Assembly (NCBI GenBank): GCA_020720045.1 | Contig: DYPH01000007.1 | Span: forward strand, 22,213 to 86,212 | Length of the DNA stretch: 64,000 nt | From: Sorangium cellulosum | Lineage (GTDB): Bacteria; Myxococcota_A; Polyangia; Polyangiales; Polyangiaceae | Direction of reading: 5' to 3' | In this document: one piece after another, positions 34,943-43,448 of the stretch | Position numbering within the stretch: position 1 is the first letter of the stretch | Layout of the letters: each line of letters begins with the position of its first letter | The notes under the pieces: generated by a model | What the model was told of the DNA's origin: nothing | What the model saw: only the letters and a program-made list of their open reading frames with translations | The model's database searches: none | Made by a program: the position numbers and the translations under genes

Positions 34943-36990
34943 ACTCGTCGCGTCGTTTTGCAGGGATTGTGGCCCTGCTCGGGTTCTTGCTGCCGGCGAT
35001 CGCTTTCGGCCTCTACAAGGCGAAGGTTGTCGAGACGCCTCCGGGCTTCTGGTTCGTCATTTTGTCCGTACTTTTCGGACTTTGGGCGTTGTTCGTCTGG
35101 GTACCCGGGCGGATGGATTCCGGGTGGCGCACGAAGGTCGGCTTCGTATTTTTCGTGCTTGGCGTCTCGTTCGTCTGCCTCTGGCCGACGCTTCACACGC
35201 TGAGCCACGGGAAGGTCGCCGTCCCCCCCTACATCGCCGACAACGTGAAGTTCGGCGTCGTCAAAGGGCTCGACCTTCAGGGGGGCATGCGCCTCGTCTA
35301 CACGGTGGAAGTCGACGAAGCGATCCGCGACAAACGCGATAACTTTGCCGATGAAATGCGCCGGGACCTCGCCCGCGCCTACGCGTTCCACACCGGCGAC
35401 GGCATGGTTCCTCGCGACGCGCTGACGAAGCTTGCGGAGAAGGTCCACGTTCAGACCCCGCAGAACGATACCGCCGCCATCAAGCTCACCTTCACGAACG
35501 CCGCCGATGTGGCGGGGAAGATTGATGATCGGTTCTTGAAGCGCTTCCAGACGGAACTCGCGCGGATGCCGAACGCCAACGCGGCCGAAGTCAGCTTTAA
35601 GATCAAGACCGAAGTCGAAACCGGCATCCGCGATCGCGCGGTTCAGCAGGCGAAAGAGACGATCGGCCGTCGTGTCGACGAACTCGGCCTCCGCGAAGCA
35701 AGCGTCACCGTCCGCGACGAAGACATCATCATTGAAGTCCCCGGCAACGACAAAGACGCCTTCGAAGACATCAAGGAGACGATCCGCAAGACGGCCCGCC
35801 TTGAGTTCAAGATGGTCGACGACGAAGCCGACTTCTTCGGAGCGATCAAGGATGGCCCCGAGCTCGAAGCGGAAGCGATCAGCATCTACACAGAGCGCGC
35901 CCCCGCGGGTCCCGGCAAAGAGGTAAACTCCCACTTTGCGCGCCTCGTGCGCCGCGAAGGGGAAACGCAGCCCCAGGCGCTCGTCCGTTTCAAGAACTGG
36001 ACGAAGAACCTCGTCGTCCCCGACGATCACCAGATCGGCTTCGAGGTCGCCCACGAGTACGACGAAGACACGCAGACGATGAAAGAAATCGGCTGGCGTA
36101 CGATCTACCTCTGGTCCCGCGCAGACATCACCGGTGAGTACATCACCGACGCAGCGAGCACGCCGCCGTCCGAGCAGCAGCCGGGGTGGTCGGTTTCCCT
36201 CACGTTCAGCCCGACCGGTGCGGAACGTTTTGAGGAAGTGACCGGAGCGAACGTCAAACGTCGCTTCGCGATCATCCTCGACGACGTCGTCAACTCGTCC
36301 CCCCAGATCAATCAGAAGATCGGCGGCGGCCGCGCGAACATCACAATGGGCGCTGGCGATCCCGAGAAGAGCCGCGTCGACGCCAAGAAGCTTGAGCTCG
36401 TGCTGCGCTCCGGCGCACTTCCGGCCCCGATTTCCCCTTCGAACGAGACCCTCATCGGCCCGACCCTCGGCGACGACGCCATCGGCAAAGGGCTCACCGG
36501 CGCTGCGGTCGGCTCGCTCCTCGTCTTGATCTTCATGGCGCTCTACTACCGGAAGGCGGGCCTCGTCGCCGACATGGCGGTGCTCTTCAACCTGGTGATT
36601 CAGCTCGCGATTCTTGCGACGTTCAGCGCCACGATGACCCTCCCCGGCATCGCCGGTCTCGCGCTCACGCTCGGTATGGCCGTCGACGCGAACGTGCTCA
36701 TCAACGAGCGTATTCGCGAAGAACTCCGTGCCGGCCGAAGCATCCGCGCCGCCGTTGAAGCCGGCTACGACAAGGCCTTCGCCTCGATCGTCGACGGCCA
36801 CGTCACGATCTTCATCTCGGGCCTCATCCTCGCCCAGTACGGCAGCGGCCCCGTCAAGGGCTTCGCCATCACGCTCATTGTCGGCATCATCGCGAGCCTT
36901 TTCACTGGCGTCTTCTGCACCCGCCTCGTCTTTGAATGGTGGGTTCGTGGCGCTCGCGTGAAGGAACTGAGCGTCGGAATCAAGGTTTGA
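34939..36990 (+). CDS. secD: Protein translocase subunit SecD
   Basis: The 683-residue protein has the first membrane helix, GLDLQGGMRLVYTVEVD at the start of the periplasmic part, a long P1 domain, and the C-terminal RND-type core with six helices (GAAVGSLLVLIFMALYYRKA, LALTLGMAVDANVLINERI, VDGHVTIFISGLILAQYGSG). Two further hydrophobic segments precede the conserved domain, so the N-terminal part has more helices than the usual single one. SecD and SecF use the proton gradient to pull proteins through SecYEG. It overlaps yajC by ATGA. Confidence 0.96.
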   Translation: MNSSRRFAGIVALLGFLLPAIAFGLYKAKVVETPPGFWFVILSVLFGLWALFVWVPGRMDSGWRTKVGFVFFVLGVSFVCLWPTLHTLSHGKVAVPPYIADNVKFGVVKGLDLQGGMRLVYTVEVDEAIRDKRDNFADEMRRDLARAYAFHTGDGMVPRDALTKLAEKVHVQTPQNDTAAIKLTFTNAADVAGKIDDRFLKRFQTELARMPNANAAEVSFKIKTEVETGIRDRAVQQAKETIGRRVDELGLREASVTVRDEDIIIEVPGNDKDAFEDIKETIRKTARLEFKMVDDEADFFGAIKDGPELEAEAISIYTERAPAGPGKEVNSHFARLVRREGETQPQALVRFKNWTKNLVVPDDHQIGFEVAHEYDEDTQTMKEIGWRTIYLWSRADITGEYITDAASTPPSEQQPGWSVSLTFSPTGAERFEEVTGANVKRRFAIILDDVVNSSPQINQKIGGGRANITMGAGDPEKSRVDAKKLELVLRSGALPAPISPSNETLIGPTLGDDAIGKGLTGAAVGSLLVLIFMALYYRKAGLVADMAVLFNLVIQLAILATFSATMTLPGIAGLALTLGMAVDANVLINERIREELRAGRSIRAAVEAGYDKAFASIVDGHVTIFISGLILAQYGSGPVKGFAITLIVGIIASLFTGVFCTRLVFEWWVRGARVKELSVGIKV

Positions 36991-37114
36991 TAGGGGGCCG
37001 GTGTGCCTGCATACCGGCGATTTCCTACGATTTTCTTAGCGGCCGAGCAGCGACTCCGCCACCCACGCACTTCAACGACGCCTTTGTGGCGTCGCAGAGA
37101 ACGAGCCGAGCAAG

Positions 37115-38344
37115 ATGGAGCTCTTCAAACCGGGTAAGCAGTACGACTTCATGGGGATGCGGCGATTTTGGATATCGCTGTCGGTCTTCCTGACGCTCGC
37201 GTCGACGGCGCTCCTCTTCTACCCAGGACCCAACTACGGAACCGACTTCCGTGGCGGCACCGAAGTAGAAGTGGCCTTCCTCAAAGGGGTCGATGCAGGC
37301 GCAATTCGTCACGCCGTCGAGGCGTCGAAGCAGTTTAGCGAGCCAGACGTCCTTGAGGTGCGTGATGGGGTGGGTAACCACTTCATTGTTCGCGTTCAGG
37401 AAGTCAGCACGGTTTCGGAAATGACCAAAGAGGCGCTCAAAAAGGCGCTCTGTTTGAGCGATGATCCGAAGGCGAAGATGGACGAAAAGGCGTGCCCGGA
37501 GAGCGCTCGCGCCACCGAAGTGAAGTTCTCCGCTGGCGGCGATAAGATCTCCGTTCGCTACGACACCACCGCCGATCTCGCCAAAGTCAAAGCTCAGGTG
37601 GAGAGCATTGAAGGGGTCAAGCTCCGCGTAGGCGCGAACAACCCCGGCGAAACCTCAAGCCGCGACCACCGCGTTGAAATTCAGCTCCAGAGCATGGGGG
37701 ACCAGCTCTTGACGGCCATGCGTGACCAGCTCGGCGCCGACACCGTGCCCCAGACGCCGCTCCGCGTGGAGTGGGTCGGTCCGAAGGCGGGAAAGCAGCT
37801 CCGCGACAGCGCGCGAAACAGCGTCGCGATCGCGATCGTCTTCATCATGCTCTACCTCGCGTTCCGCTTCGACGTGCGCTTCGCGCCCGGCGTTGTGCTC
37901 GCCTGCCTCCACGATGCCCTCGTCGTCCTCGGCGTCTTCGTCCTTCTCAAGAAGGAAGTGACGCTCGCGACGATCGCCGCCGTGCTGACCATCGTCGGCT
38001 ATTCGATGAACGACACGGTCGTCGTCTACGACCGTATTCGCGAAAACCTCTCCCGCTACCGCGGCAAGAAGTTCGCGGAAATCATCAACTTGAGCGTCTC
38101 CGAGACCCTGTCTCGAACGATCCTCACGTCGGGCGCGACGATGCTCTCGGTCCTCGCGTTCTTCATCTGGGGAACCGGGATCATCAAGGACTTCGCGCTC
38201 GCAATGGTCATCGGGATCATCGCCGGCACGTATTCATCGATCTACGTCGCCGCTCCGATCACCGAATGGATCGACAGCAAGATGGGCGCCCGCAAGGATG
38301 GCCCGAAGGCCGCTTCCGACGGCAAGAAGCTCGCGACCGCCTGA
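37115..38344 (+). CDS. secF: Protein translocase subunit SecF
   Basis: The 409-residue protein has a first helix (ISLSVFLTLASTALLFYPG), the YGTDFRGGTEVEVAF segment, a periplasmic domain and the RND-like core (LYLAFRFDVRFAPGVVLACL, GYSMNDTVVVYDRIRENLSR). It is longer than typical SecF (300-320) because the periplasmic loop contains an extra insertion around residues 110-190 (with a Cys at DEKACPESA). It lies 124 bases after secD and is probably co-transcribed; that gap has no gene. A strong terminator follows. Confidence 0.95.
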   Translation: MELFKPGKQYDFMGMRRFWISLSVFLTLASTALLFYPGPNYGTDFRGGTEVEVAFLKGVDAGAIRHAVEASKQFSEPDVLEVRDGVGNHFIVRVQEVSTVSEMTKEALKKALCLSDDPKAKMDEKACPESARATEVKFSAGGDKISVRYDTTADLAKVKAQVESIEGVKLRVGANNPGETSSRDHRVEIQLQSMGDQLLTAMRDQLGADTVPQTPLRVEWVGPKAGKQLRDSARNSVAIAIVFIMLYLAFRFDVRFAPGVVLACLHDALVVLGVFVLLKKEVTLATIAAVLTIVGYSMNDTVVVYDRIRENLSRYRGKKFAEIINLSVSETLSRTILTSGATMLSVLAFFIWGTGIIKDFALAMVIGIIAGTYSSIYVAAPITEWIDSKMGARKDGPKAASDGKKLATA

Positions 38345-38360
38345 CCAGAGCGGGCTTCGC

Positions 38361-38405
38361 GAAACACGCCGGAAGGGAAGGACCTTTCGGCGTGTTTCCG
38401 TTTGT
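38361..38405 (+). terminator. Intrinsic terminator after secF
   Basis: GAAACACGCCG at 38361-38371 pairs with CGGCGTGTTTC at 38388-38398 (11 bp perfect), followed by CGTTTGTT. It ends the yajC-secD-secF operon. Confidence 0.8.
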
Positions 38406-38418
38406 TGGAACGGCTTGA

Positions 38419-38736
38419 ACGTGTTCGCTTGTCGCATGCACGGGGGGCGCCGCCGTCATCGCCGGTCCCAGCGAGGATGCAGCGACGATTTGCGCCAAGG
38501 CGACCGACTACCGCAGCGGACCGCCAAGCGATCGCGCTGCCTGTAGGGAAAACCTCTCCGAAGTCCCCGCCTGCCTTCCGAAAGCAAGTGCGTTTGTCGA
38601 CTGCCTCGTTTCGAAAGGCGCGACCTGTGACTCACGAGGAATCGACGAAGACCTTCCGGCCTGCGCCGCGGCGGAGAGCGCATTCAAAGACTGTGGCCGA
38701 GGCGCGTCCTCTGCCGCACGCCCCGACGGCGGCTAG
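38419..38736 (+). pseudogene. Cys-rich lipoprotein-like reading frame without a start codon
   Basis: From the stop at 38416-38418 the frame stays open for about 105 codons to TAG at 38734. It reads as a lipobox-like CSLVACTGGA followed by a Cys-rich helical domain (EDAATICAKATDYRSG, ASAFVDCLVSKGATCDSRG, PACAAAESAFKDCGRG), a pattern common in small myxobacterial lipoproteins. No ATG, GTG or TTG exists in frame before the domain; a TGA sits where the signal peptide should be, and the segment upstream is the secF terminator. It is either a broken gene, a frameshift inside the signal peptide, or an assembly error. Confidence 0.45.
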
Positions 38737-38740
38737 CCAC

Positions 38741-39727
38741 TTAGCGCCCGTGGCTGTTTGCCGCGCGAAAGGCGCCAGGCGTTTCGCCAGTCCGCTTCTG
38801 GAAGAACTTTCCGAAATTCGTCGGTTCAGAAAATCCAAGATGTTCGCCAATTTCGGCGATGCTCAGCGCGCTGTACGCAAGGAGCCTCCGCGCTTCGAGG
38901 ACGACGCGGGCATCGATTTGGGCTTTCGCGGAGCGCCCAAACGCGTCGCGCGAAATGCGGTCCAGCGTCCGGACCGACACTTGCGCATGCGTCGCGTAGT
39001 CTTGGACGGCGCGCGTGTTTCGAAAGGACCGCTCGATGGCCGCACGAAATGCCCGTGCCGGCGCCTCCTGCGCGGAAACGTGACCCCCTTTTTCGTGGCG
39101 CTGGGCAAGGTCGGTAAGGAACGCGGCAAGCAGGTGACGCGCAAGCGGTCGGATGCCCGGATCGCGCAGCGAGGAACCGGCGGAAACTTTTGGTGTTTCT
39201 TCGAGAGTCTGCTGCAGAAATCGGAACCACCGCGCGACCGCGCGGCGATGGGGCCTCGTTAGAAAGGTGCGCGTCGGCCAGGACGCTTCGTCGAAGGGCA
39301 AACGCGCGTCGTCGTTGCCGAACGGAGCACGACCGCGTGCGAGCAGCAGCGTCGGTTCAAAGATGAGGAATAGCCCTTCGGCGGGCGCGTCGTTGGGGTG
39401 CCATCGCATCACCTGGCGCGGTCGCACGAAGAAGAGCGCGCCACGCCGTAGCGTGTAACGCTCGAAGTCGACTTCGTGGGGTTGGGAACCGCCGGTCCCC
39501 AAAAGAAAACCATAGAAATCAATGTGTTCCAGGGGGCGCAGTCGCGGCCGTAGCTCGCGTAGGGGCAGCACTTCCAAGGGGACGTCGCGCCCCTGCGGGG
39601 CCCAGGGCGTGGTGCGGATCGTCGACGCGTCCGTCCGCGAAGCGGGAGATGGCGCGGAGTTCGATGCAAACCCGTCGCCGGCGTCGACGGTCTCGCTCCG
39701 TGACGCTGCCTGTCGTGTTTTGACCAT
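38741..39727 (-). CDS. AraC-family transcription regulator
   Basis: The 328-residue protein has a C-terminal AraC helix-turn-helix pair: YATHAQVSVRTLDRISRDAF near residue 250 and LSIAEIGEHLGFSEPTNFGK near 295, followed by FFQKRTGETPGAFR, the typical AraC end. The N-terminal cupin-like sensor region (YTLRRGALFFVRPRQVMRWH) would bind an unknown effector. The first 40 or so codons from ATG 39727 contain the dispersed 45-bp repeat copy, so the true start may be further in (near GTG/TTG codons at about LEVLPLREL). It diverges from the NTF2-like lipoprotein gene. Confidence 0.85.
   Translation of the reverse strand: MVKTRQAASRSETVDAGDGFASNSAPSPASRTDASTIRTTPWAPQGRDVPLEVLPLRELRPRLRPLEHIDFYGFLLGTGGSQPHEVDFERYTLRRGALFFVRPRQVMRWHPNDAPAEGLFLIFEPTLLLARGRAPFGNDDARLPFDEASWPTRTFLTRPHRRAVARWFRFLQQTLEETPKVSAGSSLRDPGIRPLARHLLAAFLTDLAQRHEKGGHVSAQEAPARAFRAAIERSFRNTRAVQDYATHAQVSVRTLDRISRDAFGRSAKAQIDARVVLEARRLLAYSALSIAEIGEHLGFSEPTNFGKFFQKRTGETPGAFRAANSHGR
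39626..39676. repeat. Single dispersed copy of the 45-bp repeat
   Basis: The sequence here is the reverse complement of the unit repeated at 26735-27017, with about two mismatches over some 50 bases (ACGCGTCCGTCCGCGAAGCG then GGAGATGGCGCGGAGTTCGA). It lies in the first codons or leader of the AraC regulator gene. Matching 12 kb apart shows that the unit is an interspersed element, not only a local expansion. Confidence 0.9.
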
Positions 39728-39782
39728 CACCTCGCCGAAAGCTACCTCGCGCGCGGCGCGGCGTGGGGCGAAAGTGGGTCCG

Positions 39783-40274
39783 GTGAAGCTCAAGAAACAG
39801 CTCGCCCTGAGCATTCTCCCCCTCGCACTCGGGTGCGGAGGGGCCTCCTCGACCCCGACCAATCACACCGCCTCATCCAAGGATTTGACCATGACCGCAC
39901 CTTCCCAGAAAGCCCAAGTCGTCGCGCTCCTCCGCAGCATCGAAACCGGCGACCCGGAGGCCGTCGCGAGCATCGACGCGAATCACTACCGCCAACACAA
40001 CCTGTCTGCGGCCGACGGGCTTGCCGGCTTTGGCGCGCTCCTCGCAGCCCTGCCGCCCGGTTCCGCGCGGGTCCGCCCGGTTCGGGTCTTCCAGGATGGG
40101 CCGTTCGTCGTTACCCACACCGAGTACAACTTGTTCGTCTCGTCCCGGCGAAGCGCCGGATCCGAGAACTTCTTCGGACCGAAGATCGGCTTCGACGTCT
40201 TCCGGTTTGCCGACGGGAAAATCGTCGAACACTGGAGACGCCCGCAAAGGCAAACCCGAGCGGGCATTCCATGA
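39783..40274 (+). pseudogene. NTF2/SnoaL-like lipoprotein, N-terminal half (frameshifted)
   Basis: The GTG start at 39783 gives a lipoprotein signal (MKLKKQLALSILPLALGCGG, lipobox LALGC) followed by an SnoaL-like domain: QKAQVVALLRSIETGDPEAV, NHYRQHNLSAADGLAGFGAL, FFGPKIGFDVFRFADGKIVE. After HW the sequence turns into nonsense (RRPQRQTRAGIP). The next frame carries on with LETPAKANPSGHSMIDGPT, so the gene continues there after a net shift near 40235. A 39-base in-frame insertion with a palindrome (CCGGCG AAG CGCCGG, 40145-40159) appears to interrupt the conserved FFGPK segment. Confidence 0.65.
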
Positions 40275-40693
40275 TTGATGGACCGACGGAGACGACCGAT
40301 CTTGATCGAACCGAGGCGAACAAGTCGCTCGTGAATTCGTTTGTAAATCAGATTCTCGTCGAGGGGAAACTGGACAACCTACCGACGTTCATCGGTGTGG
40401 AGAAAGCCGACTACGTGCAACACAATCCGGCGATCGGTGACGGACTTTCCGGTCTAGGTACGGCGATTCGCGAAATGGAAGGTCGAGGAATTACGATGAA
40501 ATACAGCAAGATTCATCGTGTGCTCGGCGAAGGGAACTTCGTCCTCACCGTCAGCGAGGGGACGTTCGCCAATCAGCCCACCGCGTTCTATGATCTATTC
40601 CGCGTTGCCAGCGGAAAGATCGTCGAGCACTGGGATACAATCGAAACAATTCCGCCGCGCACCGCGTGGAAGAACGAAAACGGAAAGTTCTAG
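40271..40693 (+). pseudogene. NTF2/SnoaL-like protein, C-terminal half
   Basis: The 140-residue frame starts at an ATG overlapping the stop of the preceding frame, but its reading frame is open further upstream. It is a second SnoaL-like domain (NKSLVNSFVNQILVEGKLDN, ADYVQHNPAIGDGLSGLGTA, KIVEHWDTIETIPP), visibly a repeat of the first one (QHN, DGLxGxG, KIVEHW). In intact relatives as I recall them the two domains form one protein of 280-300 residues. The enzyme activity is unknown; similar folds include ketosteroid isomerases and cyclases. A T7 run after a GC palindrome follows. Confidence 0.65.
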
Positions 40694-40699
40694 TTCCTG

Positions 40700-40721
40700 G
40701 GCGCCGGCGCGCGATTTTTTT
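40700..40721 (+). terminator. Possible weak intrinsic terminator
   Basis: A GC-rich palindrome (GCGCCGGCGC at 40701-40710) is followed three bases later by seven T at 40715-40721, just after the NTF2-like stop. The stem is short. Confidence 0.4.
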
Positions 40722-40724
40722 GGC

Positions 40725-41303
40725 CTAGTTCCAGCCCGCTTCGCCTTCTTCGTCGACGGCGCGAAGGACCGGGGCCCCGGCGCCAAGATCGGCTAGAATT
40801 CCGCGGACTTCTGTCGCTACTTCGAACTCGGGCTCCGTCGTGAGGAAGGCCTCAAGGTACTTGCGCGCTTCGCCGAGATTCTGGTCGGCGAGGTGGGCAA
40901 GGCCGATGGCGTGGAGGGCGTCGCCGTCGGCGCGACGGTTCGGTCCGGACACGAGCCCGAGGTCATTCGCAAGCGCGAGCGCCGCCATCCCTTCCTTGAC
41001 GGCCGCGCGCGGTTCTCCAAGGCTTCGAAGGACATGCGAGAGCGCCACACGCGCGCCGACGTGCTTCGGCGCGAGAGCGATGCAGGCGCGGTAGGCGTCG
41101 CGGGCCGGCGTGAGCTCGCCGACTTCGAACATCGCGACGCCGGTAAAGTAGAAGGCGTACGGGTTCTTCGTGTCGGCGCGGAGGATCTCGCGAAGCATCG
41201 TTAATGCTTCATGAAAACGCTCCTCGTGGAGGAGCTCGGTCGCCTCTTCCACCGCCTCCCAATGGGCGGCATCTGCGCGTTCTTCCTCGGTCGGCTTCTG
41301 CAT
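40725..41303 (-). CDS. TPR-repeat protein
   Basis: The 192-residue cytoplasmic protein consists of tetratricopeptide-like helices: EEATELLHEERFHEALTMLR, NPYAFYFTGVAMFEVGELTP, HVGARVALSHVLRSLGEPRA and ALHAIGLAHLADQNLGEARK. There is no signal peptide. TPR proteins act as scaffolds for other proteins; the partner is unknown. It lies 12 bases downstream of the decarboxylase gene at 41316 and is probably co-transcribed with it. Confidence 0.8.
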   Translation of the reverse strand: MQKPTEEERADAAHWEAVEEATELLHEERFHEALTMLREILRADTKNPYAFYFTGVAMFEVGELTPARDAYRACIALAPKHVGARVALSHVLRSLGEPRAAVKEGMAALALANDLGLVSGPNRRADGDALHAIGLAHLADQNLGEARKYLEAFLTTEPEFEVATEVRGILADLGAGAPVLRAVDEEGEAGWN

Positions 41304-41315
41304 GGCGGCCCCTTA

Positions 41316-42665
41316 TCAGAGGGTCGCCGCGTATGCCTCGTCGAGAAGTGAGAAAATCCGGTCGAACCAGGCGCCATGCTCGCTCCGCATCAAGCAGCTG
41401 CGGAGGACGGTCACCGAGCCTTGGCCGTCGTCGTCGATTTCGGGGAACCAGGCGACCGGGAGCGTCGCGAGCGCCAGATGCAGATCGCGTGCTCGTGCCT
41501 CGTGAAAAATAGAGCGACTTCGGGCAGATACGGCGCTCGCGCGAAGCGCGCTGCCACGACTTGCCCAGACGAAGATGTCGAGGTCGGGGACGAAAGGGAC
41601 GATCCAGCGCCCATCGCTGCGGAGGCGATCGGCAAACCTCTGCGCGTTTGTGTGGGCGGCGGTGAGTTCGCCGGCGAAGGCCCCGCCAGGGACGAGGGGC
41701 AGGAGCCGTTGCGTCGCCCAGAGCGCCGCTGCGCTCGCACCGGGGCGCGAGCATTCGAGAGAAATTTCACCGAGATGGAGTTCGCTCGATGTGAAGTACG
41801 TGTATGGCGAATCGTGGACGTAAAAGCGCCCCACCGACGGGTCTCGAAAGAGCACGGCGCCACAGCCGTAGGGCTGAAGGCCGTGCTTGTGCGGGTCGAT
41901 CACAATCGACGCCACCCCTTCGGAAGCAAGACCATCAAAGGCGGCCCGCGCCGCCGCCCCAAGCCCTTCTGCGAGGCCAAAATAGCCGCCATACGCAGCG
42001 TCGACGTGGACCCGGGCGCCCGCCGCTGCGGCCCGCAAAAGGATCTCGGGTAGCGGGTCGACGGAGCCGGTTGCGGTGGTGCCGAGCGTGGCGACGACCG
42101 TTCCGACGCCCCCTGTTTTCAAACGTGCTTCAAGCGCGCCGAGATCCATTCGACCCGCGGCATCGACGTGGACGGTTTCAAAGGGGATTCCGAGGACGCC
42201 ACAAAGGCGACTGTGTGTATAGTGCGCTTGGCTCGAAGCGAGGACCGTTTTCCCGGCATGAAGGTTGTTGGCGACAAATAGAGCTTCAAGATTTCCAAGC
42301 GTTCCGCCGCTCGTCAGGTGGCCAAGGTGCCTCTTCCAACCGAACATCGCGGCGAGCTCCGCGACCGCCTCCTTTTCAAGCGCCGAGGTTGCGCGTCCGC
42401 CGTCGAGGGCGTGGTTGTTGGGATTGATCTGTTGGGCAAGTGCGTAGGCCACACGCGCGATCGGGTGGGGCGGCTTGATCATCTGCCCCACGTACTGTGG
42501 GTGCGGGTAGGGGAAATTGTCGCGCAGTCGTTCGGCGAGGTCGCGAAGAATTGGACGGATCGCTTCGGCATCTATTGGCGCCTCGTAGGCGGGTAAGTGC
42601 TCGAAGCCTTTGTCTAAATGGGCGATCGCTTCCGCGAGGAGATGAGGGGTTTGCCGCTCAAGCAT
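41316..42665 (-). CDS. Pyridoxal-phosphate-dependent group II decarboxylase (aromatic amino acid type)
   Basis: The 449-residue protein has the group II decarboxylase fold. The PLP lysine is in SIVIDPHKHGLQPYGCGAVL, and HLTSGGTLGNLEALFVANNL, VHVDAAYGGYFGL and ASSQAHYTHSRLCGVLGIPF are the cofactor and substrate segments. Such enzymes decarboxylate tyrosine, DOPA, tryptophan, glutamate or aspartate, and which one cannot be told by eye. I start at MLERQTPHLLAEAI (42665); GTG at 42701 would add 12 residues. TPR protein gene follows; the lipoprotein upstream is separated by a terminator. Confidence 0.88.
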   Translation of the reverse strand: MLERQTPHLLAEAIAHLDKGFEHLPAYEAPIDAEAIRPILRDLAERLRDNFPYPHPQYVGQMIKPPHPIARVAYALAQQINPNNHALDGGRATSALEKEAVAELAAMFGWKRHLGHLTSGGTLGNLEALFVANNLHAGKTVLASSQAHYTHSRLCGVLGIPFETVHVDAAGRMDLGALEARLKTGGVGTVVATLGTTATGSVDPLPEILLRAAAAGARVHVDAAYGGYFGLAEGLGAAARAAFDGLASEGVASIVIDPHKHGLQPYGCGAVLFRDPSVGRFYVHDSPYTYFTSSELHLGEISLECSRPGASAAALWATQRLLPLVPGGAFAGELTAAHTNAQRFADRLRSDGRWIVPFVPDLDIFVWASRGSALRASAVSARSRSIFHEARARDLHLALATLPVAWFPEIDDDGQGSVTVLRSCLMRSEHGAWFDRIFSLLDEAYAATL

Positions 42666-42715
42666 GTTCGTCGTGTAGCGCGGATCGGGGAGCGTGTTCA
42701 CGCGCCAGACGCAGA

Positions 42716-42762
42716 AACGCCCCGGGTCATGCCCTTCCTTCCGAGGAGCGAACCGGGGCGTT
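42716..42762 (-). terminator. Intrinsic terminator after the lipoprotein gene at 42781
   Basis: AACGCCCCGG (42716-42725) pairs perfectly with CCGGGGCGTT (42753-42762). On the minus strand it follows the stop of the gene ending at 42781 and continues into TTTCTG. It separates that gene from the decarboxylase. Confidence 0.7.
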
Positions 42763-42780
42763 GATGCTCGTCGAGATGAG

Positions 42781-43386
42781 TCAGTTTTGGACGCAATTCT
42801 CGAAGCGGAATTCGACACTTGCCGAACACGCCTGCGGTACACCCGCCGCCGAACTCGGAGCCGTCCCGCAGCTGACCGTGCCCCAAATGCGACCTGCCTC
42901 CACCGGCACGTCGACGGCGTTCGTCAACGCAAGGGTGCAGGTTTCCAACTTATACGTTGCGGTGCCGGTCTGCATCCGCGCCGTTACTTTGGTTCCAGTC
43001 CCCTTCGCCGGTACGTTCCCAATGATCGTCATCGATTCGCCAGCGAGGGCGTTCTGACTCTGGGCATTGAGCTCGACGTCAAAGGTCCCGTCGCCGTGGG
43101 GGCGAACACCGCACTCCACGCTGACGTAGCGGGTTTGAAGATTTCCGTCGATCTTCACCTGCTCCTCGTCGCCGTTCTTCACGGCGCGGGGGGCGGAGGT
43201 CGTCGTCCCGAAGCTCCCGAGGACCATGTAGGGGCCAATCGCCGGGCATGTCCCGGAGGCGGTGGTGTCGGGGGCGTCCAGGCGCCCTTGGATGATCGCC
43301 TGTGGGTCCTGCGGGGACGGGTCCGAGCAGCCGGCGACCGCGACGAAAAGAGAGGTCACGAGGAGGGATGCAAGCTTCTTTGCCAT
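42781..43386 (-). CDS. Predicted lipoprotein of unknown function
   Basis: The 201-residue product starts MAKKLASLLVTSLFVAVAGC, a lipoprotein signal with lipobox VAGC. The body is beta-rich with six Cys (VECGVRPHGDGTFDVELNA, WGTVSCGTAPSSAAGVPQAC and FRFENCVQN) and looks like a single sandwich domain held by disulphides. No known family. It stands alone on the minus strand between a terminator and the cystathionine gene. Confidence 0.8.
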   Translation of the reverse strand: MAKKLASLLVTSLFVAVAGCSDPSPQDPQAIIQGRLDAPDTTASGTCPAIGPYMVLGSFGTTTSAPRAVKNGDEEQVKIDGNLQTRYVSVECGVRPHGDGTFDVELNAQSQNALAGESMTIIGNVPAKGTGTKVTARMQTGTATYKLETCTLALTNAVDVPVEAGRIWGTVSCGTAPSSAAGVPQACSASVEFRFENCVQN

Positions 43387-43448
43387 GGGGTTGCCTCAGA
43401 AAATAACCGAATCGAACGCAATGTCCCGGAGGAACGTTACCTGGAGCC

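Noticed and set aside
34543..36801. A 752-codon minus-strand frame opposite yajC and secD
   Set aside because: Asp/Gly/Arg-rich antisense shadow of conserved sec genes, with no motif of its own.
38402..39262. A plus-strand frame across the secF-AraC gap
   Set aside because: It is antisense to the AraC gene for most of its length; the frame with the Cys pattern (38419-38736) is a different one.
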